A stretch of DNA of 43,076 nucleotides from an uncultured beta proteobacterium (GTDB taxonomy: Bacteria > Pseudomonadota > Gammaproteobacteria > Burkholderiales > Burkholderiaceae_C): NCBI GenBank assembly GCA_903828235.1, contig CAIKLM010000001.1, positions 1 to 43,076 on the forward strand, read 5' to 3'. The notes below the pieces were generated by a model. The model searched no databases. It was not told the origin of the DNA and saw only the letters and a program-made list of their open reading frames with translations. Numbering within the stretch: position 1 is the stretch's first letter; each line of letters starts with the position of its first letter. The position numbers and the translations under genes were made by a program. Shown piece by piece: positions 24,102 through 31,015 of this stretch.

Positions 24102-24543
24102 GCGCGACAAGGTGACGCTGCTGCGGCAGCTGGTGGCCCTGCTGGTGGGCCTGGGCTGGCTGAGCACCAGCGCCGCCGTGGCGCTGGCCACGCCGCCGCA
24201 GACGCTGCTGGAGCTGCCCTGGGCCCAGATCGCCGTGGGCTGCCTGATCAGCCTGTGGGGCGGCCTGGCCCGTACCGCCACGCGCGTGCTGAGCGCGCAG
24301 CGCGGCGGCGAAGAGCTGCGCCTGTGGCGCGAGCTGGCCAAGGACCTGATCGCGGCCAGCCTGGTGGGCTTCGTCGCCTTCGCCGTCAGCGCCTGGCAGG
24401 CCTGGAGCGTGTGGCTGCTGGCCGTGCTGCTGCCGCTGGCGGGCTACGGCGGTGCGCGGTTCCTGGAGCCGCTGACCGACGCCGCGGTACGGCGCATGAC
24501 GGGCGCCCTGGGCGGTGCGCCAGCCAAGGAGGACGACCGATGA
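24094..24543 (+). CDS. Putative holin (LydA-like)
   Basis: A 149-residue membrane protein starting inside the end of the preceding gene. Hydrophobic segments lie at about residues 9-32, 41-59 and 85-120 (the last may cross twice), separated by a basic loop containing RTATRVLSAQRGGEELRLW. The C-terminus is short and charged. Size and segment spacing resemble the P1 LydA-type holin family. Holins assemble in the inner membrane and open at a set time to release the endolysin. The stop codon overlaps the endolysin start in ATGA, supporting a shared lysis operon. Confidence 0.7.
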   Translation: MGERDKVTLLRQLVALLVGLGWLSTSAAVALATPPQTLLELPWAQIAVGCLISLWGGLARTATRVLSAQRGGEELRLWRELAKDLIAASLVGFVAFAVSAWQAWSVWLLAVLLPLAGYGGARFLEPLTDAAVRRMTGALGGAPAKEDDR

Positions 24544-25160
24544 TCAGCGTCAGGACACTCATCGCGGCCGGCGTGCCGCCGACCCAGGCCCGCCAGTTCG
24601 CCGAGCCGCTGGCCGCCGCCTGCGCCCGCTTCGGCATCAACACCCCGGCGCGGGTGGCCGGCTTCGTGGCGCAGTGCCGCGTGGAGTCGGCCGACTTCAC
24701 CATGCTGGAGGAGAACCTGCGGTACCGCACGCCCGAAGTGCTGGACCGCACCTTCAGCGCGGTGCGCGGCCTGGACGATGCGGCGCGGCTCATCAAGGCG
24801 GGCCCGCAGGCCATCGCCAACCGCGTGTACGCCGGCCGCATGGGCAACGGCCCCGAGGCCAGCGGCGACGGCTGGCGCTACCGCGGGCGGGGGCTGAAGC
24901 AGCTGACCGGCCGCGACCACTACGCCGAGGCCGCCCGCGCGCTGGCCCAGCCGTACCTCGAGCAGCCCGAGCTGGTGGGCCAGCCCGCCGACGCCGCGCT
25001 GACGGCGGCCTGGTACTGGCACGTGGCGAAGTGCAACACCCTGGCCGACGCGGCGCTGTGGGATGCCATCACCCGGGCCGTCAACGGCCCCGCCATGCTG
25101 CAGGCGGCCCTGCGGCGGCAGTATTCGCAAGAGGCCGTGCTGGCCCTGGGCCTGGCATGA
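24540..25160 (+). CDS. Endolysin, glycoside hydrolase family 19 (chitinase-like)
   Basis: A 206-residue protein with family 19 motifs. FVAQCRVESADFTMLEENLRY (shortened; the catalytic acid is Glu49 in the VES step and the second acid is Glu57 or Glu58) is followed by the substrate-groove motif WRYRGRGLKQLTGR (about residues 109-122) and a C-terminal AWYWHVAKCNTLAD segment. Phage GH19 enzymes cleave the beta-1,4 glycan backbone of peptidoglycan. There is no signal peptide, so release needs the upstream holin. The start overlaps the holin stop (ATGA) and the end overlaps the Rz start. Confidence 0.92.
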   Translation: MISVRTLIAAGVPPTQARQFAEPLAAACARFGINTPARVAGFVAQCRVESADFTMLEENLRYRTPEVLDRTFSAVRGLDDAARLIKAGPQAIANRVYAGRMGNGPEASGDGWRYRGRGLKQLTGRDHYAEAARALAQPYLEQPELVGQPADAALTAAWYWHVAKCNTLADAALWDAITRAVNGPAMLQAALRRQYSQEAVLALGLA

Positions 25161-25522
25161 GGCTGCTGGCCGCCGCCGTGGCCGCGGCTGGCCTGGCGGG
25201 CTTCGTGGCCGCCTGGCAGTGGCAGGGCGCCCGCTGGGAGGCCGCCGACGGCCGGCGGGCGGCGGCTGATGCCGAGGCCGCGCGCCTGGCGCGCCGCGGC
25301 ATGGACGAAGCGGCGGGCCGGCACGAGGCCGAGCGCGCCCGCCTGGCGGCGCAGCGCCGCGTCATCACCCGGGAGGTCGAGCGTGTCATCACCGTCGAGG
25401 CGGCTGCTGCCGCTGCTGTGTGCCTGGGCCCTGACGGCCTGCGGCTCGTTGCCGAAGCCGCCGCCGGTGGAGGTGCCGGCCAGCCTGCGCCAGCCGTGCC
25501 CCCCGCTTCAGCCGCCCGCTGA
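25157..25522 (+). CDS. i-spanin (Rz-like)
   Basis: A 121-residue protein with a single N-terminal membrane anchor (residues 3-19, LLAAAVAAAGLAGFVAAWQ) followed by a long Ala/Arg/Glu-rich helix (about residues 25-85) suited to a periplasmic coiled coil. This is the plan of Rz, the inner-membrane spanin that with Rz1 fuses the inner and outer membranes in the last step of lysis. The start overlaps the endolysin stop (ATGA). The C-terminal part overlaps the Rz1 frame, the classical overlapping arrangement. Confidence 0.8.
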   Translation: MRLLAAAVAAAGLAGFVAAWQWQGARWEAADGRRAAADAEAARLARRGMDEAAGRHEAERARLAAQRRVITREVERVITVEAAAAAAVCLGPDGLRLVAEAAAGGGAGQPAPAVPPASAAR

Positions 25523-25628
25523 CGGCAGCGGCGCGGCCGTGCTGCGCACGATGGTGGAGTGGGCCGGCCAGTATCGAGAGTGCGCCGACCGGCACGGGCG
25601 GCTGGTGGAGGCCCTCGGGCAGCGGTGA
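25383..25628 (+). CDS. o-spanin lipoprotein (Rz1-like), overlapping Rz
   Basis: A GTG at 25383 has GGGAGG (25371-25376) six bases upstream and opens an 81-residue frame shifted relative to Rz. The product has a basic N-terminus, a short hydrophobic stretch and a lipobox LTAC with Cys20 as the lipidated residue, followed by a proline-rich segment (PKPPPVEVPASLRQPCPPL). This is diagnostic of Rz1 outer-membrane spanins. The gene starts inside Rz and runs about 100 bases past its end. It acts with Rz to breach the outer membrane. Confidence 0.85.
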   Translation: MSSPSRRLLPLLCAWALTACGSLPKPPPVEVPASLRQPCPPLQPPADGSGAAVLRTMVEWAGQYRECADRHGRLVEALGQR

Positions 25629-25762
25629 AGTACCCCCTGACCACTGCGCCGAAACAGGTGGGTAAATTCTTGCCCACCTGGGCGCGTTTTCGGCACTTTC
25701 CGCAGGTGCCGCACGTGGTGCGCTACCATGGTGGCGTTGTACGCGGGAAGCGCGCTGAGGGC
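25629..25762. other. Noncoding upstream arm of attP
   Basis: No gene is seen between Rz1 and the attachment core. The stretch holds one integrase arm-type candidate (25660-25676) and a small palindrome around the CCATGG at 25728-25733. It shows no resemblance to the 5' half of a tRNA. Confidence 0.5.
25660..25676. promoter_or_regulatory. Integrase arm-type site, left arm
   Basis: GGGTAAATTCTTGCCCA occurs here and again at 25854-25870 with a single difference. Each copy is also an imperfect palindrome (TGGGTAA with TTGCCCA). Two copies flanking the attachment core at 86 and 47 bp fit arm-binding sites of a lambda-type integrase. Confidence 0.7.
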
Positions 25763-25806
25763 TTGCAAATCCGTCTAGCCGGGTTCGACTCCCGGTCGCG
25801 CCTCCA
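25763..25806 (+). other. attP core: 3' part of a tRNA-Cys gene
   Basis: These 44 bases copy the 3' part of a bacterial tRNA-Cys: anticodon loop TTGCAAA (anticodon GCA), variable region, T-arm with CCGGG/CCCGG around TTCGACT, acceptor strand TCGCGCC and discriminator plus CCA. The upstream bases do not supply matching D-arm or acceptor strands, so it is not a complete tRNA gene. Phages using a tRNA 3' end as attB carry just this segment so that integration restores the gene. The integrase gene begins nearby. Confidence 0.88.
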
Positions 25807-25814
25807 CCTATGAA

Positions 25815-25837
25815 AACGGGCCCCTAGCGGGCCCGTT
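25815..25837. terminator. Bidirectional terminator between attP and integrase
   Basis: AACGGGCCC (25815-25823) pairs perfectly with GGGCCCGTT (25829-25837). On the minus strand it is followed by TTTTC, giving a good terminator for the leftward integrase transcript; on the plus strand the T content after the stem is weaker. Confidence 0.75.
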
Positions 25838-25853
25838 CTGCTTGGTGCCCACT

Positions 25854-25870
25854 GGGTAACTTCTTGCCCA
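25854..25870. promoter_or_regulatory. Integrase arm-type site, right arm
   Basis: GGGTAACTTCTTGCCCA, 16 of 17 bases identical to the site at 25660-25676 and in the same orientation, directly abutting the stop codon of the integrase gene. Confidence 0.7.
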
Positions 25871-26824
25871 TCAGGCCCGCTTGCGGATGGCCTGCAGGGC
25901 CTCGGCCAGGCGGGTGGTGCCGTGGTGCGCGTAGCGCTTGGTGGTGGCCGTGCTCTTGTGCCCCAGCACAGCGCCGACCGTGCCCAGGTCGACGCCGGCG
26001 TTGACCATGGCGGTGGCCGCGGAGTGGCGCAGGTCGTGCAGCCGCACGTGCTGCAGCCCGCAGGCCTCGCGCGCCAGGGGCCACCAGTAGTCGATGACGC
26101 TGCGCTCGGGCATGGGCACCCGGCTGGCCGTGCTGATGATGGGCAGCGCCGGCACGATGCGTGGGCTGCCGTTCTTGGTGTCGCGCAGCACGAAGGCGCC
26201 CGGCACGCGCTCGGCGCGCTGGGCCTCGCTGACGCGCATGCCCGTCCAGTACAGCACCCGGATGAGCGCGCGCACGCCGCGGTGCGGGCAGGCCCTGGCC
26301 AGCTTCACCATCTGCGCGCGCGTCACCGTCACGTCGCGGGCGTTGCGCACGGTGGGCGCCGTCACACGGGCGCCGGGGTCGGCGTCGCCCATGCCGTGGC
26401 GCTTCCAGGCCCAGCGGCAGGCCGCGCGCAGGTAGGCGATGCGGTTCTTGATGGTGGCCGGCGCCAGGGCGCCGTGCTGGTCTTGCGCGTACTCGGCGCA
26501 CACGGCGGCCAGGTCTTCGATGGGGCGGCCTTCCCACCAGTCGCGGGTGGCCTCGAGCTCGCGCTCCTGCGCGGCGCCGTGCTTCAGCTGGGGGACCCGC
26601 TCGCGCCGGTAATGAGCGACAGCTTGATCGATGTGCCACCGAGGCTTGGCGACTCCGGTCGCAAGCGCGTACAGGGCCGCGCTTTCCTTGCGGTCGAAGG
26701 CGTCGGCTTGGGCTTGCGTCCAGCCGGCGGGCAGAAAGCGGCGGCGTCGAAGACGCTGGCCACCGACGCGGCGGCTGAACTCGAAGACGAAGCGGCCGGT
26801 GGCCTTGTCGCGGTAGATCGACAT
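25871..26824 (-). CDS. int: Tyrosine recombinase integrase
   Basis: A 317-residue protein with an N-terminal arm-binding segment (residues 1-60), a core-binding SAM-like domain (about 62-145) and the catalytic domain. Catalytic residues are visible: Arg197 in WTGMRVSEA, Lys217 in RDTKNGS, His263 and Arg266 in LHDLRHS, His289 in LGHKS and nucleophile Tyr298 in KRYAHH. It integrates the phage into a tRNA-Cys gene through the adjacent attP. It is the last gene of the leftward early operon, with its terminator and an arm site just after the stop. The ATG at 26824 is chosen because it gives the usual N-terminus IYRDKATGRFVFEF. Confidence 0.95.
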   Translation of the reverse strand: MSIYRDKATGRFVFEFSRRVGGQRLRRRRFLPAGWTQAQADAFDRKESAALYALATGVAKPRWHIDQAVAHYRRERVPQLKHGAAQERELEATRDWWEGRPIEDLAAVCAEYAQDQHGALAPATIKNRIAYLRAACRWAWKRHGMGDADPGARVTAPTVRNARDVTVTRAQMVKLARACPHRGVRALIRVLYWTGMRVSEAQRAERVPGAFVLRDTKNGSPRIVPALPIISTASRVPMPERSVIDYWWPLAREACGLQHVRLHDLRHSAATAMVNAGVDLGTVGAVLGHKSTATTKRYAHHGTTRLAEALQAIRKRA

Positions 26825-26994
26825 GATGCGCGGTAGGCGGCAACGTCCGCCGGGTGGTATCGAACAGCGCCCCGGCCGGCCCCCAGGCGGTAGCGGGGCA
26901 GGTCGGCCTCGGGGATATCGTAGACCGCCCGGGCCGACAGCCCCAGCAGGGCGCCCGCCGCCTTCGCCGTGATGAGCGGGGTGGCGTCGTCCAC
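26584..26994 (-). CDS. Excisionase-like HTH protein (C-terminal extent uncertain)
   Basis: From a GTG at 26994, residues 1-59 form a MerR/HTH-17-type DNA-binding domain: ITAKAAGALLGLSARAVYDI (helix-turn-helix) then LPRYRLGAGRGAVRYHPADVAAY (wing). Such small proteins beside integrases direct excision. The frame stays open for another 77 residues overlapping the integrase gene. That part is Ser/Ala/Pro-rich low complexity and may be only an out-of-frame reading of the integrase N-terminus. The GTG lies three bases after the upstream gene's stop. Alternatives are a frameshift joining it to the integrase, or a sequence error near 26,800-26,820. Confidence 0.6.
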   Translation of the reverse strand: MDDATPLITAKAAGALLGLSARAVYDIPEADLPRYRLGAGRGAVRYHPADVAAYRASCRSTATRPPAASSSSSAAASVASVFDAAAFCPPAGRKPKPTPSTARKARPCTRLRPESPSLGGTSIKLSLITGASGSPS

Positions 26995-26997
26995 GGC

Positions 26998-27501
26998 TCA
27001 GCGCGGCGGGGCGGCCGCGGTGATGGCCAGGCCGCGCGCCATGGCGGCGGCCTGCGCATCCTGGGCCTGCGCGCGCAGGGAGTCGGCCAGCTGCTCGGAC
27101 CACGCGGCTGCGAGCTGCGCGGTGGCCACGTCGGTGGCGCGGGCCAACTCGCTCATCACACCGACGCCCCGGCAGGCCACCTGGTAGTCCAGCGGCTCGA
27201 AGCCGATGACGCCGGTGCGGCCGTACCGCTCGACCACGCGGGTGGCCATCTCCTGCTGCGCAGCCATCTCGGCCTGGTGGCGGCCCAGCAGCTCGGCCAC
27301 CTTCGACCAGGTGAACACCGACTCGACCAGGTGCCACAGCAGCGTCTCGTTCTGCTCGCCGGCGTGGATGCCGTCGAGGTTTTCGTGGTGCGCCAGGTCC
27401 AGGTCGAGCAGCTGGCCGCGGTCGAGCTTGGGGCGCAGCCAACGCGGCACCTGGGCTGTGGGCGTGCCCGGGCGCGGCCGGGTGGACGGGCGCGAGGCCA
27501 T
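26998..27501 (-). CDS. Conserved hypothetical helical protein, 167 aa
   Basis: A 167-residue protein with a basic, proline-rich N-terminus and a mostly helical body: DLDLAHHENLDGIHAGEQNE, LLWHLVESVFTWSKVAELLG and a C-terminal Ala/Gln-rich helix. Proteins with this HxxNLDxIxxG...LLW.....TWS pattern occur as hypotheticals in early regions of phages and plasmids of Burkholderiales. Its start overlaps the stop of the ASCH gene (ATGA), and AGGAG lies upstream. It is co-transcribed with the integration genes. I infer no specific function. Confidence 0.6.
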   Translation of the reverse strand: MASRPSTRPRPGTPTAQVPRWLRPKLDRGQLLDLDLAHHENLDGIHAGEQNETLLWHLVESVFTWSKVAELLGRHQAEMAAQQEMATRVVERYGRTGVIGFEPLDYQVACRGVGVMSELARATDVATAQLAAAWSEQLADSLRAQAQDAQAAAMARGLAITAAAPPR

Positions 27502-27938
27502 CAGAACAGCCGCTCCTGGCCAGCGGCCTCGGCCTCGGCAGCTGAGCTTCCCGCGCGGTGCAGGGCGTCGTGCAGCAAGGGGGACATGGGCACGTCGAAG
27601 AAGCCGAGCTGCCCGCGCAGCTTGACCAGGGGCATGGGCTTGGGGTCGTGCATGACGAAGCCGTAGGGCCCTGTGAACCAGCGCGTGGGGTGCTGGGTGA
27701 CGCAGGCGATGAGCTGCGCCCGGCCGACGATGCCGCCGAGCTCGTACTGAGCGGGCAGCAGCGGCTGCAGATCGGGGAAGGCGTGCAGCACCGACTGCAG
27801 GCCTTCGGCATCGAACTCCAGCCCGGCGTGGATGAGCGTGTCGCCGCGGTGGCTGGTGGGCCAGGTGCGGTTCTCCACGGGCTTGTGGCCGTGGACGATG
27901 AGCCAGGCCCAGGGCTGGCGGGCGCTCAGCGCCTTCAT
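27501..27938 (-). CDS. ASCH-domain protein
   Basis: A 145-residue protein with the ASCH signature: it begins MKALSARQPWAWLIVHG, and residues 17-24 (GHKPVENR) give the GxKxxExR motif that lines the domain's cleft. Later strands (GDTLIHAG, GGIVGRAQLIACV, YGFVMHDPKPMPLVKLRGQLGFF) complete the PUA-like barrel. ASCH proteins are thought to bind RNA or modified nucleotides, and some have nuclease or amidohydrolase activity. The phage substrate is unknown. It is translationally coupled on both sides (ATGA overlaps) in the leftward early operon. A role in handling host RNA or modified bases is speculation. Confidence 0.8.
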   Translation of the reverse strand: MKALSARQPWAWLIVHGHKPVENRTWPTSHRGDTLIHAGLEFDAEGLQSVLHAFPDLQPLLPAQYELGGIVGRAQLIACVTQHPTRWFTGPYGFVMHDPKPMPLVKLRGQLGFFDVPMSPLLHDALHRAGSSAAEAEAAGQERLF

Positions 27939-28390
27939 GCCATGGGCGGCGTGTCAAGCAGCAGCTGCCGCTCGCGCTGGGTGAGGCCCGCCAGGGCTTC
28001 CTTGAGCGTGTACAGGTGCAGCGGCGCCCGCCGGATGGCATGGGCGGCGGTCAGGGCCGTGGGCTCGTCGACGATGTCGATGCCGTAGATGGCCTTGGCG
28101 CCCAGCAGCTTGGTGTGGGCGGGGATGGTGCGGGTCTGCACTTCGCGGCGGCCGTCGATGAACACCTCTTCGGGCCAGCTGACCTGGGGAACGTCGATGC
28201 GCGTGAAGGTGTCGCCGCCGAACGACTCCTGGCTGATGGCCCCGGCAATGCGCTGGTGGCCGAACAGCTCGACGATGGCCCACTGGCGCTGCGGCGCCGC
28301 GGGCGGGGGCGTGGTGGTGTCTGGGGGCACGGTGGGCTCCGGTGTGGGGGCTCGAAGAAGGGCCGCGGTGCGGCCGGCGGTGGGGGCCAT
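27935..28390 (-). CDS. Conserved phage protein, 151 aa
   Basis: After a Thr/Pro-rich N-terminal 40 residues, the protein contains WAIVELFGHQRIAGAISQES, FTRIDVPQV and TKLLGAKAIYGIDIVDEPTA, a conserved set found in many early-region phage hypotheticals of betaproteobacteria and pseudomonads. In these proteins the WxVVELFGHxxIAG start is followed by a phage-variable hairpin. The ATG at 28390 is chosen as the first after the upstream stop. It overlaps the ASCH gene by ATGA. No catalytic residues or function are recognised. Confidence 0.65.
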   Translation of the reverse strand: MAPTAGRTAALLRAPTPEPTVPPDTTTPPPAAPQRQWAIVELFGHQRIAGAISQESFGGDTFTRIDVPQVSWPEEVFIDGRREVQTRTIPAHTKLLGAKAIYGIDIVDEPTALTAAHAIRRAPLHLYTLKEALAGLTQRERQLLLDTPPMA

Positions 28391-28392
28391 GG

Positions 28393-28635
28393 TCAGACGC
28401 GGGCCTCGAGCACCGTTCCCGCGGTGGCGCGGAAGATGGTCAGCTCCTGGCGCAGCGCCTGGTCCAGGTGCGCGCGGTGGGCCGCGTCGAGCATGGCGAA
28501 GCCGTCCTGCGTCTGGTGCAGGCACAGCGCGCCGATGAAGAACACGCGGCGCAGCTCGCGCTCTTGTTCAGGGGTGCAGCCTTCGGGCAGCACCTGCTCG
28601 CGCGCGGCCAGCCACAGCTCGTGCACGGGGCGCAT
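28393..28635 (-). CDS. Small hypothetical protein, 80 aa
   Basis: An 80-residue protein predicted to be all-helical: PVHELWLAAREQVLPEGCTP, EQERELRRVFFIGALCLHQ and AHRAHLDQALRQELTIFRAT. The start overlaps the stop of the ParB-like gene in TGATG; a GTG one codon earlier (28638) is possible. A GGGGG run upstream can serve as Shine-Dalgarno. Position and overlap support a genuine early gene. No family is recognised, but the size and helical content would suit a small DNA-mimic or adaptor protein. Confidence 0.55.
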   Translation of the reverse strand: MRPVHELWLAAREQVLPEGCTPEQERELRRVFFIGALCLHQTQDGFAMLDAAHRAHLDQALRQELTIFRATAGTVLEARV

Positions 28636-30638
28636 CACAGGCCACCCCCGGCCTGCAGGTCAAACTGGGCCAGCGTGGCGCCGCCTTCCAGCGCGGCCTT
28701 CAGCCAGCGCGGCTGCAGGCCGCGGCCCGACCAGGTTTCGCCGGTGGCAGCGTTGCGGTAGCGGTAGCCGGGGTTCGGCTTGGCGGCTGCCTTGGCGGCC
28801 TTGGCGGCCTTGCCGGCCTTGGTCGGCTTGGGTGGCACCTGCTGGCCGTGCTCGGCCGCGCCGAGCTGGATGATCTCGTGGACCCTGGCCTTGGCCGTGG
28901 CCATCAGGCCGGCGGCGGGGATGTCGAGCGCGCTCAGCACGGCCTCGGGGAACTCGTCCATCGGCGAGTCGCCGCGGTAGTCCTCCGCGGCCAGCAGCAC
29001 CATGGCCATGCGCGCGGCGTGCTCGTCGGGCAGGTCCCACAGCCAGCGCTGGAGGTCTTTGAAGCGCGAGCTGCTGATGAAGGCGTCTTGCACGGCCGCA
29101 AAGGGCCAGGGCACGCCCGCCAGATAGGCGGCCTGGGACAGGCTCAGCGCGCCGTCGTCCCAGCTGAGCAGCACGCACAGCATCTGCCCCAGCTTGTGCG
29201 GCGGCAGGCCCTCGCCGCCGTCGCGCTGCATGCACGCGCCCACCTCGGCCGCGGCCAGCACGCGGAAGACGCGGCGCTCTTCCTCGACGGCGATCTGGGG
29301 CAGCATGCCCGCTGCCTTGGGCGCGTAGATGTGCGGCGGGGTCGTGAAGCTGACCAGGCTGCGCACGAAGTCTTCGCGGGCGTCGTTGACGGCCGGGCCG
29401 TCGGCGGCGGGGTCGGCTGCCTCGGGGCTGGGCGGTGGGGCCGGCGGGGCAGGGGCCGGCGCGGGCGGCTGCGGCGTGGCGCGCGAGGCCTTCTCGGCGC
29501 GCTTCTCCAGCTGTTCGCGGTGGGCCTTGATGCGGCGCAGCGCGCCCTCGAGCACGCCGGTGCCCACCGCCACCACGGGCGGCGTCGCGGCGTTGGGGTG
29601 GTCGATGGCCAGCATGTCGCTGCGTGGCACCTTGGCCCTGTCCAGTACGTCGGACACCTTCAGCGAGCTGTCGCCCAGGTGGCCAGGCACCTGCGCGTCC
29701 AGGCGCACCAGAAAGGGCCGCAGGTCGCGGCCGTCAGCGGTGCAATGGTCGCGGGCTTCGTCGTCCTGCAGCACGCGGTAGCCGCTGATGCGCAGCTCGT
29801 CGACCAGGCGCGCGCGCTGCGCGGCCTTCTTGTGGCCGAAGCAGGTGGTGTCGGTGCAGGTGTCGGCGTCGGTGATGTCGCCGAACAGCTGCGGGTTCGC
29901 GCCCGTGCGCTTGGGGCACGCCCCGCAGGCGCCGGCGGCGGGCAGCAGGGTGGCGTCGGTGGGGTCGAAGGGCGCCTGCGCCAGGCGCAGCATGAAGCGG
30001 TCGCGGATGAAGGCCGCGGCGGCCTTGGGCGTCATGGGCTCGCCGCCCCAGTCGGCCAGGTGCACCGTCACCTCGGCCTGGTGCTCGGCAGGCAGGCGCG
30101 CCACCTGCAGAGCGGTCTTCAGCGTCAGCTGCTCGGCCAGGAACGCCTGGCGCGCGGCGGGCACCAGGTTCAGCAGCGAGAGGCGCTCGTACACGCGCGA
30201 CACGCTCACCTTGCCCACGGCGGCGATCTCCTCCACGCTGAGCGCGCCGGTGGCGGCGTCGCGCATGCGGCGGTAGTGGGCGGCTTCGTCGAGCGGGTGC
30301 AGGTCTTCGCGGGCGATGTTCTCGACCAGCTGCATGGTCAGCACCTCGGCGTCGCTGCGCTCGGTGATGAGCGCAGGGATGCGGCCGGCGTGCGGGTTGC
30401 GGCCGGCGGCCTCAAGGTGGTTGGTGGCCGCCCAGCGGCGGTGGCCGGCCACGATCTCGTACAGCGGCTCGCCGTCGCGCCGGTCAGGCCAGGGGCGGGC
30501 CAGGATGGGCTGCAGCACGCCGTGGGGCTCGATGGCCGCGGCCAGGCCCTTGATCTCGGAGTCGGTGATGCGCGAGCGCGGGTTGGTGGGGCTGGGCGCG
30601 AACAGCGCCAAGGGCTGGAGAAGGTCGGTGTGGTTCAC
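28635..30638 (-). CDS. ParB-like nuclease-domain protein fused to an H-NS DNA-binding domain
   Basis: A 667-residue protein from a GTG. Residues 10-110 are a ParB N-terminal domain with AGHRRWAA at 64-71 and the segment LVENIAREDLHPLDEA at 104-119. Residues about 130-215 hold the helix-turn-helix (SVEEIAAVGKVSVSRVYERL). A cysteine cluster follows (Cys238, Cys241, Cys261, Cys266), common in ParB-like proteins of mobile elements and possibly metal-binding. A proline-rich linker (390-410), a helical domain (420-600), a Lys/Ala linker (605-620) and an H-NS-type C-terminus with TWSGRGLQPRW at 635-645 complete it. No ParA is present, so plasmid-style partition is unlikely. DNA binding, condensation or early transcription control is inferred. 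Confidence 0.82.
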   Translation of the reverse strand: MNHTDLLQPLALFAPSPTNPRSRITDSEIKGLAAAIEPHGVLQPILARPWPDRRDGEPLYEIVAGHRRWAATNHLEAAGRNPHAGRIPALITERSDAEVLTMQLVENIAREDLHPLDEAAHYRRMRDAATGALSVEEIAAVGKVSVSRVYERLSLLNLVPAARQAFLAEQLTLKTALQVARLPAEHQAEVTVHLADWGGEPMTPKAAAAFIRDRFMLRLAQAPFDPTDATLLPAAGACGACPKRTGANPQLFGDITDADTCTDTTCFGHKKAAQRARLVDELRISGYRVLQDDEARDHCTADGRDLRPFLVRLDAQVPGHLGDSSLKVSDVLDRAKVPRSDMLAIDHPNAATPPVVAVGTGVLEGALRRIKAHREQLEKRAEKASRATPQPPAPAPAPPAPPPSPEAADPAADGPAVNDAREDFVRSLVSFTTPPHIYAPKAAGMLPQIAVEEERRVFRVLAAAEVGACMQRDGGEGLPPHKLGQMLCVLLSWDDGALSLSQAAYLAGVPWPFAAVQDAFISSSRFKDLQRWLWDLPDEHAARMAMVLLAAEDYRGDSPMDEFPEAVLSALDIPAAGLMATAKARVHEIIQLGAAEHGQQVPPKPTKAGKAAKAAKAAAKPNPGYRYRNAATGETWSGRGLQPRWLKAALEGGATLAQFDLQAGGGL

Positions 30639-30649
30639 GATCGGGGCTC

Positions 30650-31015
30650 TCAGTCGTCGAGGTCGTTGGCGGCCGCGCGCTTGCGGTCGATCCAGCCCGG
30701 CTGCAGCGCGCGCTTCCAGGTGCCCAGGCGGGCCTGGGCCTCGCCCGGCGCCATGGCGCCGACAGGCGGGCGCCGCGGGCGGGCGGGCTCGTGCGTCGGC
30801 GTGGGCGGCACGGGCGCGGTGGGCAGGCGGTGCGGCCGCGTGGCCGGCGCCGACGCGCGCCCCAGGTTGCGCGCCAGCCCCCGGACGCAGTGGCCGAAGG
30901 TGGGGTGCGCCAGGGCCTCGTCCAGCGTGCGCGGGTAGCCCGGGCGCCACAGCTGCCGCAGGGCCAGCTCGAGCTGGTCGGTGGTGGGCGGGGCAGGCTT
31001 GGCGCGGGCAGCCAT
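30650..31015 (-). CDS. Hypothetical early protein, 121 aa
   Basis: A 121-residue protein with an N-terminal helical region (TTDQLELALRQLWRPGYPRT then LDEALAHPTFGHCVRGLARN), a proline-rich middle and a C-terminal KRALQPGWIDRKRAAANDL. Its start overlaps the upstream gene in TGATG and its end lies 11 bases before the ParB-like GTG, so it belongs to the same operon. I recognise no domain. The two conserved-looking helical blocks joined by a Pro-rich linker suggest an adaptor or accessory protein, perhaps partnering the ParB-like protein next door, but that is only context. Confidence 0.55.
   Translation of the reverse strand: MAARAKPAPPTTDQLELALRQLWRPGYPRTLDEALAHPTFGHCVRGLARNLGRASAPATRPHRLPTAPVPPTPTHEPARPRRPPVGAMAPGEAQARLGTWKRALQPGWIDRKRAAANDLDD

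Noticed and set aside
25733..25806. A complete tRNA-Cys gene
   Set aside because: Only the 3' 44 bases match. The upstream candidate GGCGTTG cannot pair properly with TCGCGCC, the anticodon stem has mismatches and no proper D-arm exists, so it is an attachment core.
28635..30638. Evidence that the element is a phage-plasmid using ParAB partition
   Set aside because: No ParA gene or parS-like cluster is seen, and the window has an integrase with a tRNA-derived attP.
28848..30938. A 696-codon plus-strand frame opposite the ParB-like gene
   Set aside because: The minus-strand protein carries ParB, Cys-cluster and H-NS motifs; the plus frame is His/Arg/Gly low complexity.
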